64,000 nucleotides of DNA from Nocardioides sp. zg-1230 (GTDB lineage Bacteria; Actinomycetota; Actinomycetes; Propionibacteriales; Nocardioidaceae), in assembly GCF_013155335.1 (NCBI RefSeq), contig NZ_JABJQZ010000001.1, positions 1,178,001 to 1,242,000 on the forward strand. The letters are read 5' to 3'. Position 1 is the stretch's first letter. Every line of letters begins with the position of its first letter. Below are positions 28,901 through 35,188 of the stretch, one piece after another. Made by a program: the position numbers and the translations under genes. The notes under the pieces are model-generated. The model saw only the letters and a list, made by a program, of their open reading frames with translations, was not told where the DNA came from and ran no database searches.

Positions 28901-29932
28901 GTCGACACCGTGACCCCCGCGACCGGGGCGACCCAGGAGGAGGCCGGCGACGGCGTACGGGTCGTGCTCACGGCAAGCGACGCCACCTCCGGCGTGGCCG
29001 CGACGGAGTACCGCGTCGACGGTGGTGACTGGAAGGCGTACGCCGACCCGGTCGTCGTGACCGGAGCCGGTGAGCACACGGTCGGGTTCCGCTCCACCGA
29101 CGTCGCGGGCAACGTGGAGGACGAGCAGTCCCTCACGATCACCGTCGACGGACCGTCCGCCGACACCACAGCCCCGGTGACCACCGTGCGGACCGACCCG
29201 ACCGCGCCGGACGGCCGCGCGGGCTGGTTCACCACGGCCCCGAAGGTGACGCTCACCGCGACGGACGACGGGTCCGGGGTGGCACGCACCGAGTACCGCA
29301 TCGGCAGCGGCGCGTGGACGGCGTACACCGCTCCGTTCACGATCACCGAGCAGGGCCGCCAGGTCCTCGAGGTGCGGTCGGTCGACAAGGCCGGCAACGT
29401 CGAGACGGCGCAGTCCGAGGAGCTCGCGGTCGACACCGTGCAGCCCGAGGCGCTCGTCGGAGGCATCCGGGAGCGCAGCTACCCGAGCCACAAGACGGCC
29501 TCGGTGAGCTGGACGGGCACGGACTCGACCTCGGGCGTCCGGAGCGTGCGGGCGATGCTCGACGGCGAGAGCGTCGAGCCGGGCGAGTGGCAGATGTGGA
29601 CGCTGTCCACGGGTCGTCACGTCCTGACGGTCACCGCCACGGACGTGGCCGGCAACGCCAGCTCGCAGACCGTGGTCTTCACCGTCCGGGCGACCGGGAA
29701 GTCGGTCACCAGGGTCGTGAAGACGCTGGCTGCCGACGGTGAGGTCGGGCCCAGGCTCGCCACCAAGCTGCTGCAGGCCGACAAGGACGCTCGCAAGGCC
29801 GAGCGCTCCGGCGACCGGCGGGCAGCGAAGAAGGAGCTGAAGCAGCTGCGCAAGCTGGTCCGTCGCAAGCTCGACGGGGAGCTCCGCGCCGCCCTGCTCG
29901 CACAGGTGAAGGAGCGCCTGGCGAAGCGCTGA
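22973..29932 (+). CDS. Giant secreted multidomain protein: ThuA-like + PQQ-type sugar dehydrogenase + PKD + lectin-like and OmpL47-like domains
   Basis: 2319 residues. A signal peptide ends at PAQA before HEGHGH. Domains in order: ThuA-like (about 43-280); glucose/sorbosone dehydrogenase-type beta-propeller (about 290-763) with GGGLDIDDDGNLFIGVGDD and MGFRNPFRF; PKD (about 770-852); a carbohydrate-binding-like region (about 862-1090); an Ig-like domain (about 1093-1187). Three concanavalin/DUF1349-like domains follow (about 1190-1380, 1390-1590, 1591-1798), then four OmpL47-like repeats (about 1804-2150), a final Ig-like unit and a basic helical tail. GGAGG precedes ATG by about 7 nt. It probably oxidises or binds extracellular polysaccharide or sugars. 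A CRP-like site lies upstream; a strong terminator follows. Confidence 0.88.
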   Translation: MFLTTSSRPIVRRSSVGTALTAALALVGSVLLGVVAAAPAQAHEGHGHVLIFTEDAAGDWHDAAIAQATPKVQAALEAEGMTVEVVHKETAGGSEAVFTDEGLAPFDAILVFQANGDPWNASEKAALERWQAAGNGIAAVHNALDMRGNYPWWDNMVGSLMPGHAPTGTDPGPSGVVRNEDTTHPSTEHFEGTEDVTRWTRNDEWYNFSNNVRGTAHVLQSMDESTYSGGTMGYDHPITWCKPYEGGRFWGTALGHFPSHYDEPDFMAELVGGVKYVAGLEEGDCGGTVWSNYERIPLDQNTSAPFAIDVADDGKVFYTELVRGQLRMYDPESQAVTTVLSLPVYSGGEDGLLGVALDPDFTTNGHVFLYRSAESPDNSDPDNFVSTVSRFTFENGSVDPASEKVIIEIPARRLPDEPGHTGGGLDIDDDGNLFIGVGDDVNPHSEPSGGYAPLSERAGTFHDARETSANTNDLRGKILRITPVDEPGEEPGAGSTYTIPEGNLFPEAEDVDRDKTLPEIYAMGFRNPFRFSIDSETGWLSMADYSPDNGTDAPATRGPAGIAEWNLIKSPGNYGWPLCMGGNHQGTNPNGEPFRDVDYGSTTPLNPPVVGDYFDCANPVNDSVRNTGLTNLPPARAADMYYGYRRSSVGAIPQGGGLAPMGGPIYRYDEELESDTKFPASYDGKPFFYDWARNKMYNIQLKDPAAEQGTQVEKVNPFLPDVPFLAPIDSKFGPDGSMYVLDWGGGYGRDNPTSGLYRIDYISGSRSPVARIDATPDSGQAPLEVSFDGSRSTDPEEEALTYAWDFDGDGTTDATGETATHTYPEAGVFNARLTVTDPADKTGTTTVPITVGNTRPVVELETPPDGAFFDFGDEISWEVQVTDPEEGDDVDPQAVEVQPALGHDDHAHPLTATRGLTGSTVTTIGGHAADENIFYAVDARYTDTGGADGDNPLMGSDTSVIFPKLRQAEWFDAKSDTATLAPGRDAAGGGQVVVGKDGAWVNFEPVSFHQIDTFNLRVQAAAAGGTIELRDGSPTGEVIGTAEVPATGQQFRDVAVDVSEVGSESMELYLVFTGSSDIKLNFTEAIGQGISPTAKPVVAITEPVDGDKLDPGAEVAVAADATDADGSIAKVEFFAGDTKISEDDTAPYTATWTAPAEEGLVELTAKATDDDGNVTTSRLVQVQVGELFGDLVPFSNVDGEFERLGAGAFRISGAGANAWQGTDQYTTLFKPGGGDDSYDAIVRVDASTLNHNSGKAGLIIRNDMTQPGTSPGYAMLAWRRAAGMEFLSDPDGNGQLNASTAGGASTVPKWLKLSRRGAEVSAYWSNDGDSWTQVGTTVTLTGIADTQDVGMFIMAHESAVRTADFSQFAIDTDPQEEEPEPETPSEPLTCVTGPVSDEFDSPALLPKWAMRNAPGAPITQAGGTLRLPVTSGDINEASPGPVSFAGQPVPAGDWTATTKITLDHSSHWQWAGLVVHQSDDEYNKLAFVRHQNGTRLVEFQSETNGSRTTPAAPVVAADFPSTIHLRLTNVAGKLSGAYSADGEAWTSLNGTLDLKTGSGARIGLMAAGDLGTTPRVAQVDWFRVTPDRTAEAVEADDEFDGHALDGCRWAESVRYDSTTAAVSGGHLKIETEPGDINGNNPVQPSNFVLQDAPEGDWVAETKLKAPLKHRWQLAGLLMYGDDDNYAKADVVAYNAPGAALDLRAELAAEKGGSGVGGGDQIDIADTTESGYWWVQVTKVGTKYTAAVKSTAGASWTPIGDGITYDGPLNSLGIMAIGPEQDEPATVEFDYFHLDTEEEPPADTTAPVTTAAQAVVEDGVRVTLTATDETDGSGVASTEYRIDEGEWTDYTAPFTISEPGTHTVEYRSTDGAGNEETVKSVEVVVEAADEDAPTTSITWDPAEADGEEGWYVSAPSFTLEAEDDGSGVASTEYKIGNGAWTTYDGEVQVDGDGTHVVAYRSTDEAGNVEDDQSSEVTVDTVTPATGATQEEAGDGVRVVLTASDATSGVAATEYRVDGGDWKAYADPVVVTGAGEHTVGFRSTDVAGNVEDEQSLTITVDGPSADTTAPVTTVRTDPTAPDGRAGWFTTAPKVTLTATDDGSGVARTEYRIGSGAWTAYTAPFTITEQGRQVLEVRSVDKAGNVETAQSEELAVDTVQPEALVGGIRERSYPSHKTASVSWTGTDSTSGVRSVRAMLDGESVEPGEWQMWTLSTGRHVLTVTATDVAGNASSQTVVFTVRATGKSVTRVVKTLAADGEVGPRLATKLLQADKDARKAERSGDRRAAKKELKQLRKLVRRKLDGELRAALLAQVKERLAKR
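28383..29440 (+). repeat. Four OmpL47-type repeats inside the giant protein
   Basis: Four protein repeats of about 82-97 residues. Each has the core TEYRI-(D/G)-G-W-YTAPF, then G-HTV-YRSTD-AGN. Copies 1 and 2 read TEYRIDEGEWTDY and TEYKIGNGAWTTY; copies 3 and 4 read TEYRVDGGDWKAY and TEYRIGSGAWTAY. They probably form stacked beta domains on the secreted protein. Confidence 0.8.
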
Positions 29933-29957
29933 GCGAGCAGGTCCGGCACCGAGACTG

Positions 29958-29995
29958 GCCGGGCCCGGGGAGGGTGCCTCTTCCCCGGGTCCGGC
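29958..29995 (+). terminator. Hairpin terminator after the giant gene
   Basis: GCCGGGCCCGGGGA (29958-29971) pairs with TCCCCGGGTCCGGC (29982-29995). The 14-bp stem has one G-T wobble and a 10-nt loop, and TCTTCC follows. It lies 26 nt after the stop codon. Confidence 0.88.
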
Positions 29996-30015
29996 TCTTC
30001 CATGTCCGGCCGTGC

Positions 30016-30053
30016 GTGCCTCCACAGGGGCTCCACCCCACACCTGTGGCCGC
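30016..30053. other. Interrupted inverted repeat upstream of the CoA-transferase genes
   Basis: CCACAGG (30022-30028) pairs with CCTGTGG (30043-30049), and GTGC/GCAC outside extends it after a 2-nt mismatch. It lies upstream of the predicted transcription start, so it could be an operator or a second terminator. Confidence 0.35.
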
Positions 30054-30075
30054 ACACTGTGGTGCCCGCCCACAC

Positions 30076-30104
30076 GGTGGCGCCGGTCACACCCCCGCTA
30101 GGGT
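30076..30104 (+). promoter_or_regulatory. CRP-like site and -10 box before the CoA-transferase operon
   Basis: GTGG-CGCCGG-TCACA (30077-30091) matches the CRP consensus with one change in the left half. TAGGGT (30099-30104) is a -10 box exactly 7 nt before the ATG at 30112. A regulator bound here would touch the promoter directly. The transcript is probably leaderless. Confidence 0.5.
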
Positions 30105-30111
30105 CTGCGGC

Positions 30112-30933
30112 ATGGACAAAGTGGTCTCTTCCGCGGCCGAGGCGGTCGCTGACATCCCGGACGGTGCGACCCTCGCGGTCGGTGGCTTCGGCCTCTCGGG
30201 CATCCCGTCGGTGCTGATCGACGCGATCCTCGAGGCGGGCACGACGGACCTCGAGGCGGTGTCGAACAACTGCGGTGTCGACGAGTGGGGCCTGGGCCGC
30301 CTGCTCTTCGCCAAGCGGATCCGTCGGATGATCTCCTCCTACGTGGGGGAGAACAAGGAGTTCGCCCGGCAGTACCTGCACGGCGAGCTCGAGGTCGAGC
30401 TGACCCCGCAGGGCACGCTGGCCGAGCGGATGCGCGCCGGCGGCTCGGGCATCCCGGGCTTCTACACCGCGACCGGCGTCGGCACGCAGGTCGCCGAGGG
30501 CGGTCTGCCGTGGAAGTACGACGACTCCGGCAACGTCATCGTCTCGTCGCCGCCGAAGGAGACCAAGGTGTTCTCCACCGCTGAGGGGGACAAGGAGTAC
30601 GTCCTCGAGGAGGCCATCGTCGCCGACTTCGGGCTGGTGCGGGCCTGGAAGGGCGACCGCCACGGCAACCTGATCTACCGGCAGTCGGCGCGCAACTTCA
30701 ACCCGCTGGCCGCGATGTGCGGGCGGGTGACGATCGCGGAGGTCGAGGAGCTCGTCGAGCCGGGCGAGCTCGATCCCAACGACATCCACACCCCCGGCGT
30801 CTACGTGCAGCGCGTGGTCGCGCTGACCCCGGAGCAGGCGGCGGACAAGAGGATCGAGCGCGTCACGACGCGGCCGCGACCGACCGACCCCGCTCCCGCG
30901 GAGGACTCGGCCACGCACGGACTGGGAGGCTGA
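30112..30933 (+). CDS. scoA: 3-oxoacid CoA-transferase, subunit A
   Basis: 273 residues. It is the alpha subunit of a succinyl-CoA:3-ketoacid CoA-transferase, which activates acetoacetate with CoA from succinyl-CoA. The [16 protein letters not shown] segment (about 25-40), [11 protein letters not shown] and the [15 protein letters not shown] loop are typical of the family. A charged C-terminal tail of about 25 residues is added. It is separated by 1 nt from subunit B, with a GGGAGG ribosome-binding site for B inside its last codons. The two act as a heterodimer or heterotetramer in ketone-body and short-chain acid use. Confidence 0.93.
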   Translation: MDKVVSSAAEAVADIPDGATLAVGGFGLSGIPSVLIDAILEAGTTDLEAVSNNCGVDEWGLGRLLFAKRIRRMISSYVGENKEFARQYLHGELEVELTPQGTLAERMRAGGSGIPGFYTATGVGTQVAEGGLPWKYDDSGNVIVSSPPKETKVFSTAEGDKEYVLEEAIVADFGLVRAWKGDRHGNLIYRQSARNFNPLAAMCGRVTIAEVEELVEPGELDPNDIHTPGVYVQRVVALTPEQAADKRIERVTTRPRPTDPAPAEDSATHGLGG

Positions 30934-30934
30934 G

Positions 30935-31603
30935 ATGAGCTGGACGCGTGAGGAGATGGCCGCGCGGGCGGCCTCGGAGCTCAAGGACGGCTCCTACGTC
31001 AACCTCGGGATCGGGTTGCCGACCCTGGTGCCCAACTACGTCGCCGACGACGTGGAGCTGGTGCTGCAGTCGGAGAACGGCATCCTCGGCGTGGGTGCGT
31101 ACCCCTTCGAGGGCGAGGAGGACCCCGACCTGATCAACGCGGGCAAGGAGACGGTGACGCTGCGCAAGGGCGCGTCGTTCTTCGACTCCGCGCAGTCGTT
31201 CGGGATGATCCGCGGCGGCAAGATCGACGCCGCGATCCTGGGTGCCATGCAGGTCTCCGCGGTCGGTGACATCGCGAACTGGATGATCCCCGGCAAGATG
31301 GTCAAGGGCATGGGCGGCGCGATGGACCTGGTCCACGGCGCCAAGCGGGTGATCGTGCTGATGGAGCACACCGCCAAGGACGGTTCGCTGAAGATCCTCG
31401 ACGAGTGCGACCTGCCCTACACCGGCAAGCGCGTGGTGCAGCGGATCATCACCGACCTCGCGGTGATCGACGTCATCGACCCCGCGACCGGTGAGGTCGC
31501 CCCCTCCGGGACCCTCGGCGACCGCGCGCTCAGGCTGGTCGAGCTCGCCCCGGGCGTCACCGAGGACGAGGTACGGGAGAAGACGCAGCCGCCGCTGGTC
31601 TGA
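30935..31603 (+). CDS. scoB: 3-oxoacid CoA-transferase, subunit B
   Basis: 222 residues. The catalytic glutamate lies in LQSENGILG (about 47-55), the SENG signature of CoA-transferase beta subunits. [15 protein letters not shown] (here [14 protein letters not shown]) and [20 protein letters not shown] motifs follow. It starts 1 nt after subunit A. The last seven codons (KTQPPLV, stop) fall within a 21-bp stretch that occurs again at 34306-34326, see repeats. Confidence 0.93.
   Translation: MSWTREEMAARAASELKDGSYVNLGIGLPTLVPNYVADDVELVLQSENGILGVGAYPFEGEEDPDLINAGKETVTLRKGASFFDSAQSFGMIRGGKIDAAILGAMQVSAVGDIANWMIPGKMVKGMGGAMDLVHGAKRVIVLMEHTAKDGSLKILDECDLPYTGKRVVQRIITDLAVIDVIDPATGEVAPSGTLGDRALRLVELAPGVTEDEVREKTQPPLV
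31582..31602 (+). repeat. 21-bp direct repeat, copy 1 (3' end of scoB)
   Basis: This stretch begins GACGCAGCCGCC and ends in GGTCTG. It is identical over 21 bp to 34306-34326. Copy 1 encodes the end of scoB; copy 2 is non-coding. The two bracket about 2.7 kb with the CYTH-CHAD, VOC and broken SMI1-like genes. Confidence 0.85.
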
Positions 31604-31631
31604 GGCGGACCGGGTGCCGGATGATGGCGGC

Positions 31632-33161
31632 ATGGCGGTCGAGCAGGAACCAGAGGTCGAACGCACCTACGACGTCACCTCGGACCTGGCGCTGCCGCCG
31701 CTGGCTGGTGAGGGCCAGGTGGCGTCGACGACGACCGTGGTGCTCGCGCTGGAGGCGACCTACCACGACACGGCCGACCTGGCCCTCGCGCGCGGCGGCT
31801 TCACGCTGCGGCGACGTACGGGTGGTCGTGACGACGGGTGGCACCTCAAGCTCCCCCGTTCCGGGGACTCCCGCACCGAGCTGCACGTCCCCCTGGGTGC
31901 AGGGGACGAGGCCGTGCCCGGCGACCTGTTGGCACGGGTCCGCGCGCACGTCCGGGAGCGGACGCTCGCTCCTGTCGTGCGCATCAGCACGCACCGCACC
32001 GAGCACGCCCTGCGCGACGACGACCACACCGTGCTCGCCCTGGTCTGCGACGACAGGGTCCGGGCCGAGCAGCTCCTCGAGGACGGCGATGTCGTCGAGT
32101 GGCGCGAGTGGGAGGTCGAGCTGGCCGCGGGCGACGAGTCGCTCCTGGACCAGATGGAGGCACGCCTCCGCGCGGCGGGAGCGCAGTCGGCGTCCTCGAC
32201 GTCGAAGCTCGCCCGAGCGCTGGACGGGCGTCTGCCGGGCCCGGAACGATCGCCGTCCGCCGCGTCGCTGCGAGACGGCACGGCAGCGGACGTCGTACGG
32301 GCCCACCTGGTCGAGCACGTCGGCGCGCTGCTGCGGGAGGACGGGCGGGTCCGGTCGGGCGAGGCGGACTCCGTCCACAAGATGCGCATCGCGGCGCGAC
32401 GACTCCGGGCGGCCCTCCAGACCTGTGCGCCGCTGTTCGAGGACGGCGGGTACGTCGTCCTGTGTGACGACCTGCGGTGGCTCGGACGCGAGCTGAGCGC
32501 CGCCCGCGACGCCCAGGTGTTGCGTGAGCGGCTCCGCCGCCTCGTGGCGGAGGAGCCGTCGGAGCTCGTGATGGGACCGGTGGCGGTCTCGATCGACGAC
32601 GCGCTGGGTGCCGCCGAGCGATCCGGGCGGGCGCGGGCACTCGAGGCGCTGGACGACCCTCGCTACCTCCGGATGCTCGACGCGCTCGACGCCTTCGTCC
32701 TCGACCTCCCGATGACGAGGGACGGAGGCGCGCCCGCGCGGGAGGTGCTGCCCCGACTCCTGCGCAGTGACGTCACGCGCCTGCGGCGCGCCGTCCGCGA
32801 CGCACGTCAGGCGGAGGACGGGAAGGCGCGTGACGTCGCGCTGCACACGGCCCGCAAGAAGGCGAAGCGGCTGCGGTACGCCGCCGAGCTGGCCGTCCCG
32901 GCGCTGGGACGGCCGGCGGAAGAGCTGGCCTCCGCCGCCAAGGGTGTGCAGCAGGTCCTGGGCGAGCACCAGGACACGGTGATGTCGCGTGCGTTCCTGC
33001 GTGAGCTCGGAGCGCGCATGCACACCGACGGACTCAACGGTTTCAGCCTGGGGCGGCTGCACGCGGTCGAGCAGGCCCGCGCCGACGCCGCGACCCGTGA
33101 CCTCGAGCAGGCCTGGTCGGCCGTGCAGGCTTCCGGGAGGCGCAAGCGCCTCAGGGGCTGA
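31632..33161 (+). CDS. CYTH and CHAD domain protein
   Basis: 509 residues. The N-terminal CYTH domain (about 1-200) has the Glu pattern VEQEPEVERTYDV and handles triphosphates in relatives such as inorganic triphosphatase. The C-terminal CHAD domain (about 220-500) is alpha-helical with paired His/Arg motifs VHKMRIAARRLRAAL and HTARKKAKRLRYAAEL, and binds polyphosphate. The fusion is known in actinobacteria and suggests polyphosphate metabolism or binding. ATG 31632 is used; GTG 31614 is possible. Its 3' end overlaps the convergent VOC gene by 11 bp. It lies inside the segment flanked by the 21-bp repeats. Confidence 0.9.
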   Translation: MAVEQEPEVERTYDVTSDLALPPLAGEGQVASTTTVVLALEATYHDTADLALARGGFTLRRRTGGRDDGWHLKLPRSGDSRTELHVPLGAGDEAVPGDLLARVRAHVRERTLAPVVRISTHRTEHALRDDDHTVLALVCDDRVRAEQLLEDGDVVEWREWEVELAAGDESLLDQMEARLRAAGAQSASSTSKLARALDGRLPGPERSPSAASLRDGTAADVVRAHLVEHVGALLREDGRVRSGEADSVHKMRIAARRLRAALQTCAPLFEDGGYVVLCDDLRWLGRELSAARDAQVLRERLRRLVAEEPSELVMGPVAVSIDDALGAAERSGRARALEALDDPRYLRMLDALDAFVLDLPMTRDGGAPAREVLPRLLRSDVTRLRRAVRDARQAEDGKARDVALHTARKKAKRLRYAAELAVPALGRPAEELASAAKGVQQVLGEHQDTVMSRAFLRELGARMHTDGLNGFSLGRLHAVEQARADAATRDLEQAWSAVQASGRRKRLRG

Positions 33162-33549
33162 GCCCCTGGGTCCCGGCACCGGCCGACCAGTCGGGCAGCT
33201 GCTGGAGCGCCCAGCCGTTGCCGTCGGGGTCGGCAAAGAACACGAACCGGCCCCACTGGAGCTCGTCGACGTCGCTGACCTCGATGCCGCGCTCCACCAG
33301 CTCGGCGCGTACGGCGTCGGCGTCGGCGACGACCATCTGCAGGTTGTCGAGCGACCCCGGCTCGAGCTGCGTCAGGCCCTTGCCGATGGCGATCGAGCAC
33401 GCCGACCCCGGTGGCGTGAGCTGGACGAACCGCACGTCGTCGCTGACCGCGTGGTCGTGGTCGACGACGAAGCCGACCTTCTCGTAGAACTCCTTGGCCC
33501 GGTCGACGTCCGTCACGGGCACCATCACCAGCTCGAGCTTCATGTCCAT
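33151..33549 (-). CDS. VOC-superfamily (glyoxalase/bleomycin-resistance-like) protein
   Basis: 132 residues. Typical VOC start MKLELVMVPVTDVDRAKEFYEKVGF. The matching C-terminal half has FVFFADPDGNGWALQQ, where ADPDGN is the family signature. Such small dimeric proteins bind a divalent metal and act on or bind small molecules; the substrate cannot be read here. A TAGCCT box 6 nt before ATG 33549 suggests a leaderless transcript. It overlaps the CYTH-CHAD gene end to end. Confidence 0.87.
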   Translation of the reverse strand: MDMKLELVMVPVTDVDRAKEFYEKVGFVVDHDHAVSDDVRFVQLTPPGSACSIAIGKGLTQLEPGSLDNLQMVVADADAVRAELVERGIEVSDVDELQWGRFVFFADPDGNGWALQQLPDWSAGAGTQGLSP

Positions 33550-33555
33550 GCCTCG

Positions 33556-33561
33556 AGGCTA
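33556..33561 (-). promoter_or_regulatory. -10 box of the VOC gene
   Basis: TAGCCT on the minus strand lies 6 nt before the ATG at 33549. No ribosome-binding site is seen. Confidence 0.5.
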
Positions 33562-33599
33562 GGGCGACTTCAGGTCATCCGCTGGCCGCAATCGGGATG

Positions 33600-33654
33600 T
33601 CTGAGGACGTGACGGACGTGGATTCGGGTGATCGGCGACCGCCACGTCCTCAGA
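33600..33654. repeat. Hairpin element A, copy 1
   Basis: Arms TCTGAGGACGTG (33600-33611) and CACGTCCTCAGA (33643-33654) are a perfect 12-bp inverted repeat around 31 nt. The core contains GGGTGATCGG. The arms and core are shared with the element at 35129-35188. It lies upstream of both flanking genes (divergent), so it is not a terminator here. Confidence 0.8.
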
Positions 33655-33731
33655 TACCGGTCGTGCTTGCGTGGGGTGAGCCGGAACCGGTAGTCCTTGC
33701 GCGCACAGGACGTCGACATCGGGGGTGGCAG

Positions 33732-34297
33732 GTGGTGGGTGAGGCACTGGAGCGGCTGGAGTCGCACCTGCGGGACCGGGGAGCCGTGGTCGTCGCCCAC
33801 GCCCGTCCGGGCCTGGCGCCGGGCCGGCTGCAGGAGGTCCTGCAGCCGCTCGGCCTCGACCCGAGCGAACCCTGCGGGAGTGGTTCGGCTGGCACGACGG
33901 TGCGGGCGAGCCGGGTCGTACGCCGTCGCGCGAGGTCGAGGCCGCACCGGGCTGTGAGCTGCTGTCCGCCGAGCTGCTCGCGGGCGAGTGCCGACAGGCC
34001 AGGGACGTCGCCCGGCAGCTCGGCGCCGACCCGGGTGTGCCCTGGACCGCCGAGCAGCTCTGGAGCTCGTCGTGGTTCCCGGTGCTGCGGCTGTCCGGGA
34101 AGGGCCTCGTCGCCCTGGACCTCGAGCCCGACACGGTCCACGTCGTGTGGTGGGACGCGCCGCCAGAGGACCGGCAGCGCGTCAGGTGGTCGAGCCCGGC
34201 CGACTTCGTCGAGCAGCTGGTGAGCCGGTACGACGAGGGGGCCTGGGTGGTGGGCGCCGACGGCCTGGTCGACGGCGACACGCTCGACTTCCCCTAG
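33732..34297 (+). pseudogene. SMI1/KNR4-like protein, frameshifted
   Basis: From GTG 33732 the frame encodes VVGEALERLESHLRDRG and continues to LGLDPSEP. The sequence then resumes one base out of frame as LREWFGWHDGAGEPGR and continues to TLDFP, stop at 34297. The W-G-WHDG segment and the later LDLEPDTVHVVWWD segment resemble SMI1/KNR4 (SUKH-type) proteins, which are often immunity or cell-wall regulators. The break is at a CCC run, 33870-33872; one added C gives an intact reading frame of about 188 residues. A base-calling error is possible. The start is uncertain because there is no clear ribosome-binding site. Confidence 0.65.
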
Positions 34298-34305
34298 GCG
34301 CACAG

Positions 34306-34326
34306 GACGCAGCCGCCGCTGGTCTG
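34306..34326 (+). repeat. 21-bp direct repeat, copy 2
   Basis: Identical to the last 21 bp of scoB coding sequence at 31582-31602. This copy is non-coding, 9 nt after the broken SMI1-like gene. The two copies have the same orientation. Confidence 0.85.
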
Positions 34327-34444
34327 GCCGAAGGTCCCGCCCCGGACGGGACCCGACGCTCTTCTCGCGGGCCGGTGCGCTCCGTAGCGTCAGCCCTCCG
34401 AGGCCGTTCGCGCGTGCGCGGCCACCTTCAGGGAGGAGCGGGCA

Positions 34445-35101
34445 ATGCGCCTCTTCACCAGCGGACGCTACGCCGCGATCACATCCACGCTGGCGCTCGT
34501 CGTGGCATGCAGCGGCGCGTCCTACGCCGCCATCGTCGTGACCGGCGAGCAGATCAAGAACAACACGATCTCCACCAAGGACATCAAGGACAAGACGATC
34601 AAGGTCAGGGACATGTCCGGGGCCGCCAAGGAGGCACTGTCCGGCGACGTGGGTCCGGCAGGACCCGCTGGGTCGACGGGTCCCACGGGTCCCACGGGTC
34701 CCACGGGTCCCGCCGGGCCTGCCGGGCCTGCCGGCGGATCGTTCCCGTCGCGCGCGTACTCGCTGGCGGTCAACAACTCCACCTGGATGGTGCCCGGCTC
34801 CCCGCAGCAGGTGGCGTCCCTGTCGGTTCCGGCCGGGACCTACGCCGCCTTCGCCAAGGCCACGATCGGAACCAACGGCAGCGGTGGCGGGCACGTGCAG
34901 TGTGAGCTGGCCGCTGGGGGGCAGGTCGACCAGCAGCTGGTCACGAACGCCGGCCCCGGCTATGCGTACGAGTCGACGTCGACCCAGATCGTCTTCACCA
35001 CCGACGCTCGGACGGACGTCACGCTGTCCTGCTTCGGGACGAGTGCCAACTACGTCAACATGCAGAGGATCACCGCGATCAGCGTCGCCTCGGCCGGCTG
35101 A
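34445..35101 (+). CDS. Secreted collagen-like protein
   Basis: 218 residues. Signal or anchor segment (about 9-30) ends near ASYAA. A polar linker with NNTISTKDIKDKTIKVRDMSG follows, a motif common in actinobacterial surface proteins. Next comes a Gly-X-Y run (about 70-98) of GPAGPAGSTGPTGPTGPT type, ten triplets, then a C-terminal beta-rich domain with two Cys (about 158 and 199). It is likely a trimeric surface or secreted protein with a short collagen stalk. GGGAGGAG lies 7-14 nt before ATG. The Gly-X-Y coding DNA is a 9-bp tandem repeat that can change length. Confidence 0.82.
   Translation: MRLFTSGRYAAITSTLALVVACSGASYAAIVVTGEQIKNNTISTKDIKDKTIKVRDMSGAAKEALSGDVGPAGPAGSTGPTGPTGPTGPAGPAGPAGGSFPSRAYSLAVNNSTWMVPGSPQQVASLSVPAGTYAAFAKATIGTNGSGGGHVQCELAAGGQVDQQLVTNAGPGYAYESTSTQIVFTTDARTDVTLSCFGTSANYVNMQRITAISVASAG
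34678..34731 (+). repeat. 9-bp tandem repeat in the collagen-like gene
   Basis: Six 9-bp units: GGGTCCCAC three times, GGGTCCCGC, then CGGGCCTGC twice. Each unit encodes one Gly-Pro-Thr/Ala triplet. Slippage would add or remove whole triplets without changing the frame. Confidence 0.9.
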
Positions 35102-35128
35102 GCACGACGCCGCGGTCCGCAGGCGGGA

Positions 35129-35188
35129 TACCTGAGGACGTCCCGGTAGGTGATCGGGCCATCGCACCTACCACCACGTCCTCAGGTA
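35129..35188. repeat. Hairpin element A, copy 2
   Basis: Outer arms TACCTGAGGACGT (35129-35141) and ACGTCCTCAGGTA (35176-35188) form a 13-bp perfect stem. Inner arms GGTAGGTG (35145-35152) and CACCTACC (35165-35172) form a second. The core GGTGATCGG and CTGAGGACGT arms match copy 1 at 33600. The right arm contains the stop codon of the minus-strand MFS gene. It lies between convergent genes, so it can also act as terminator. Confidence 0.85.

Noticed and set aside
34678..34731. Short tandem repeats considered as CRISPR
   Set aside because: The 9-bp units have no spacers and encode collagen triplets. No CRISPR array was seen anywhere.
33650..35167. Minus-strand open frame opposite the SMI1-like and collagen-like genes
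   Set aside because: No ribosome-binding site or family pattern; the plus-strand genes explain the codon bias better.
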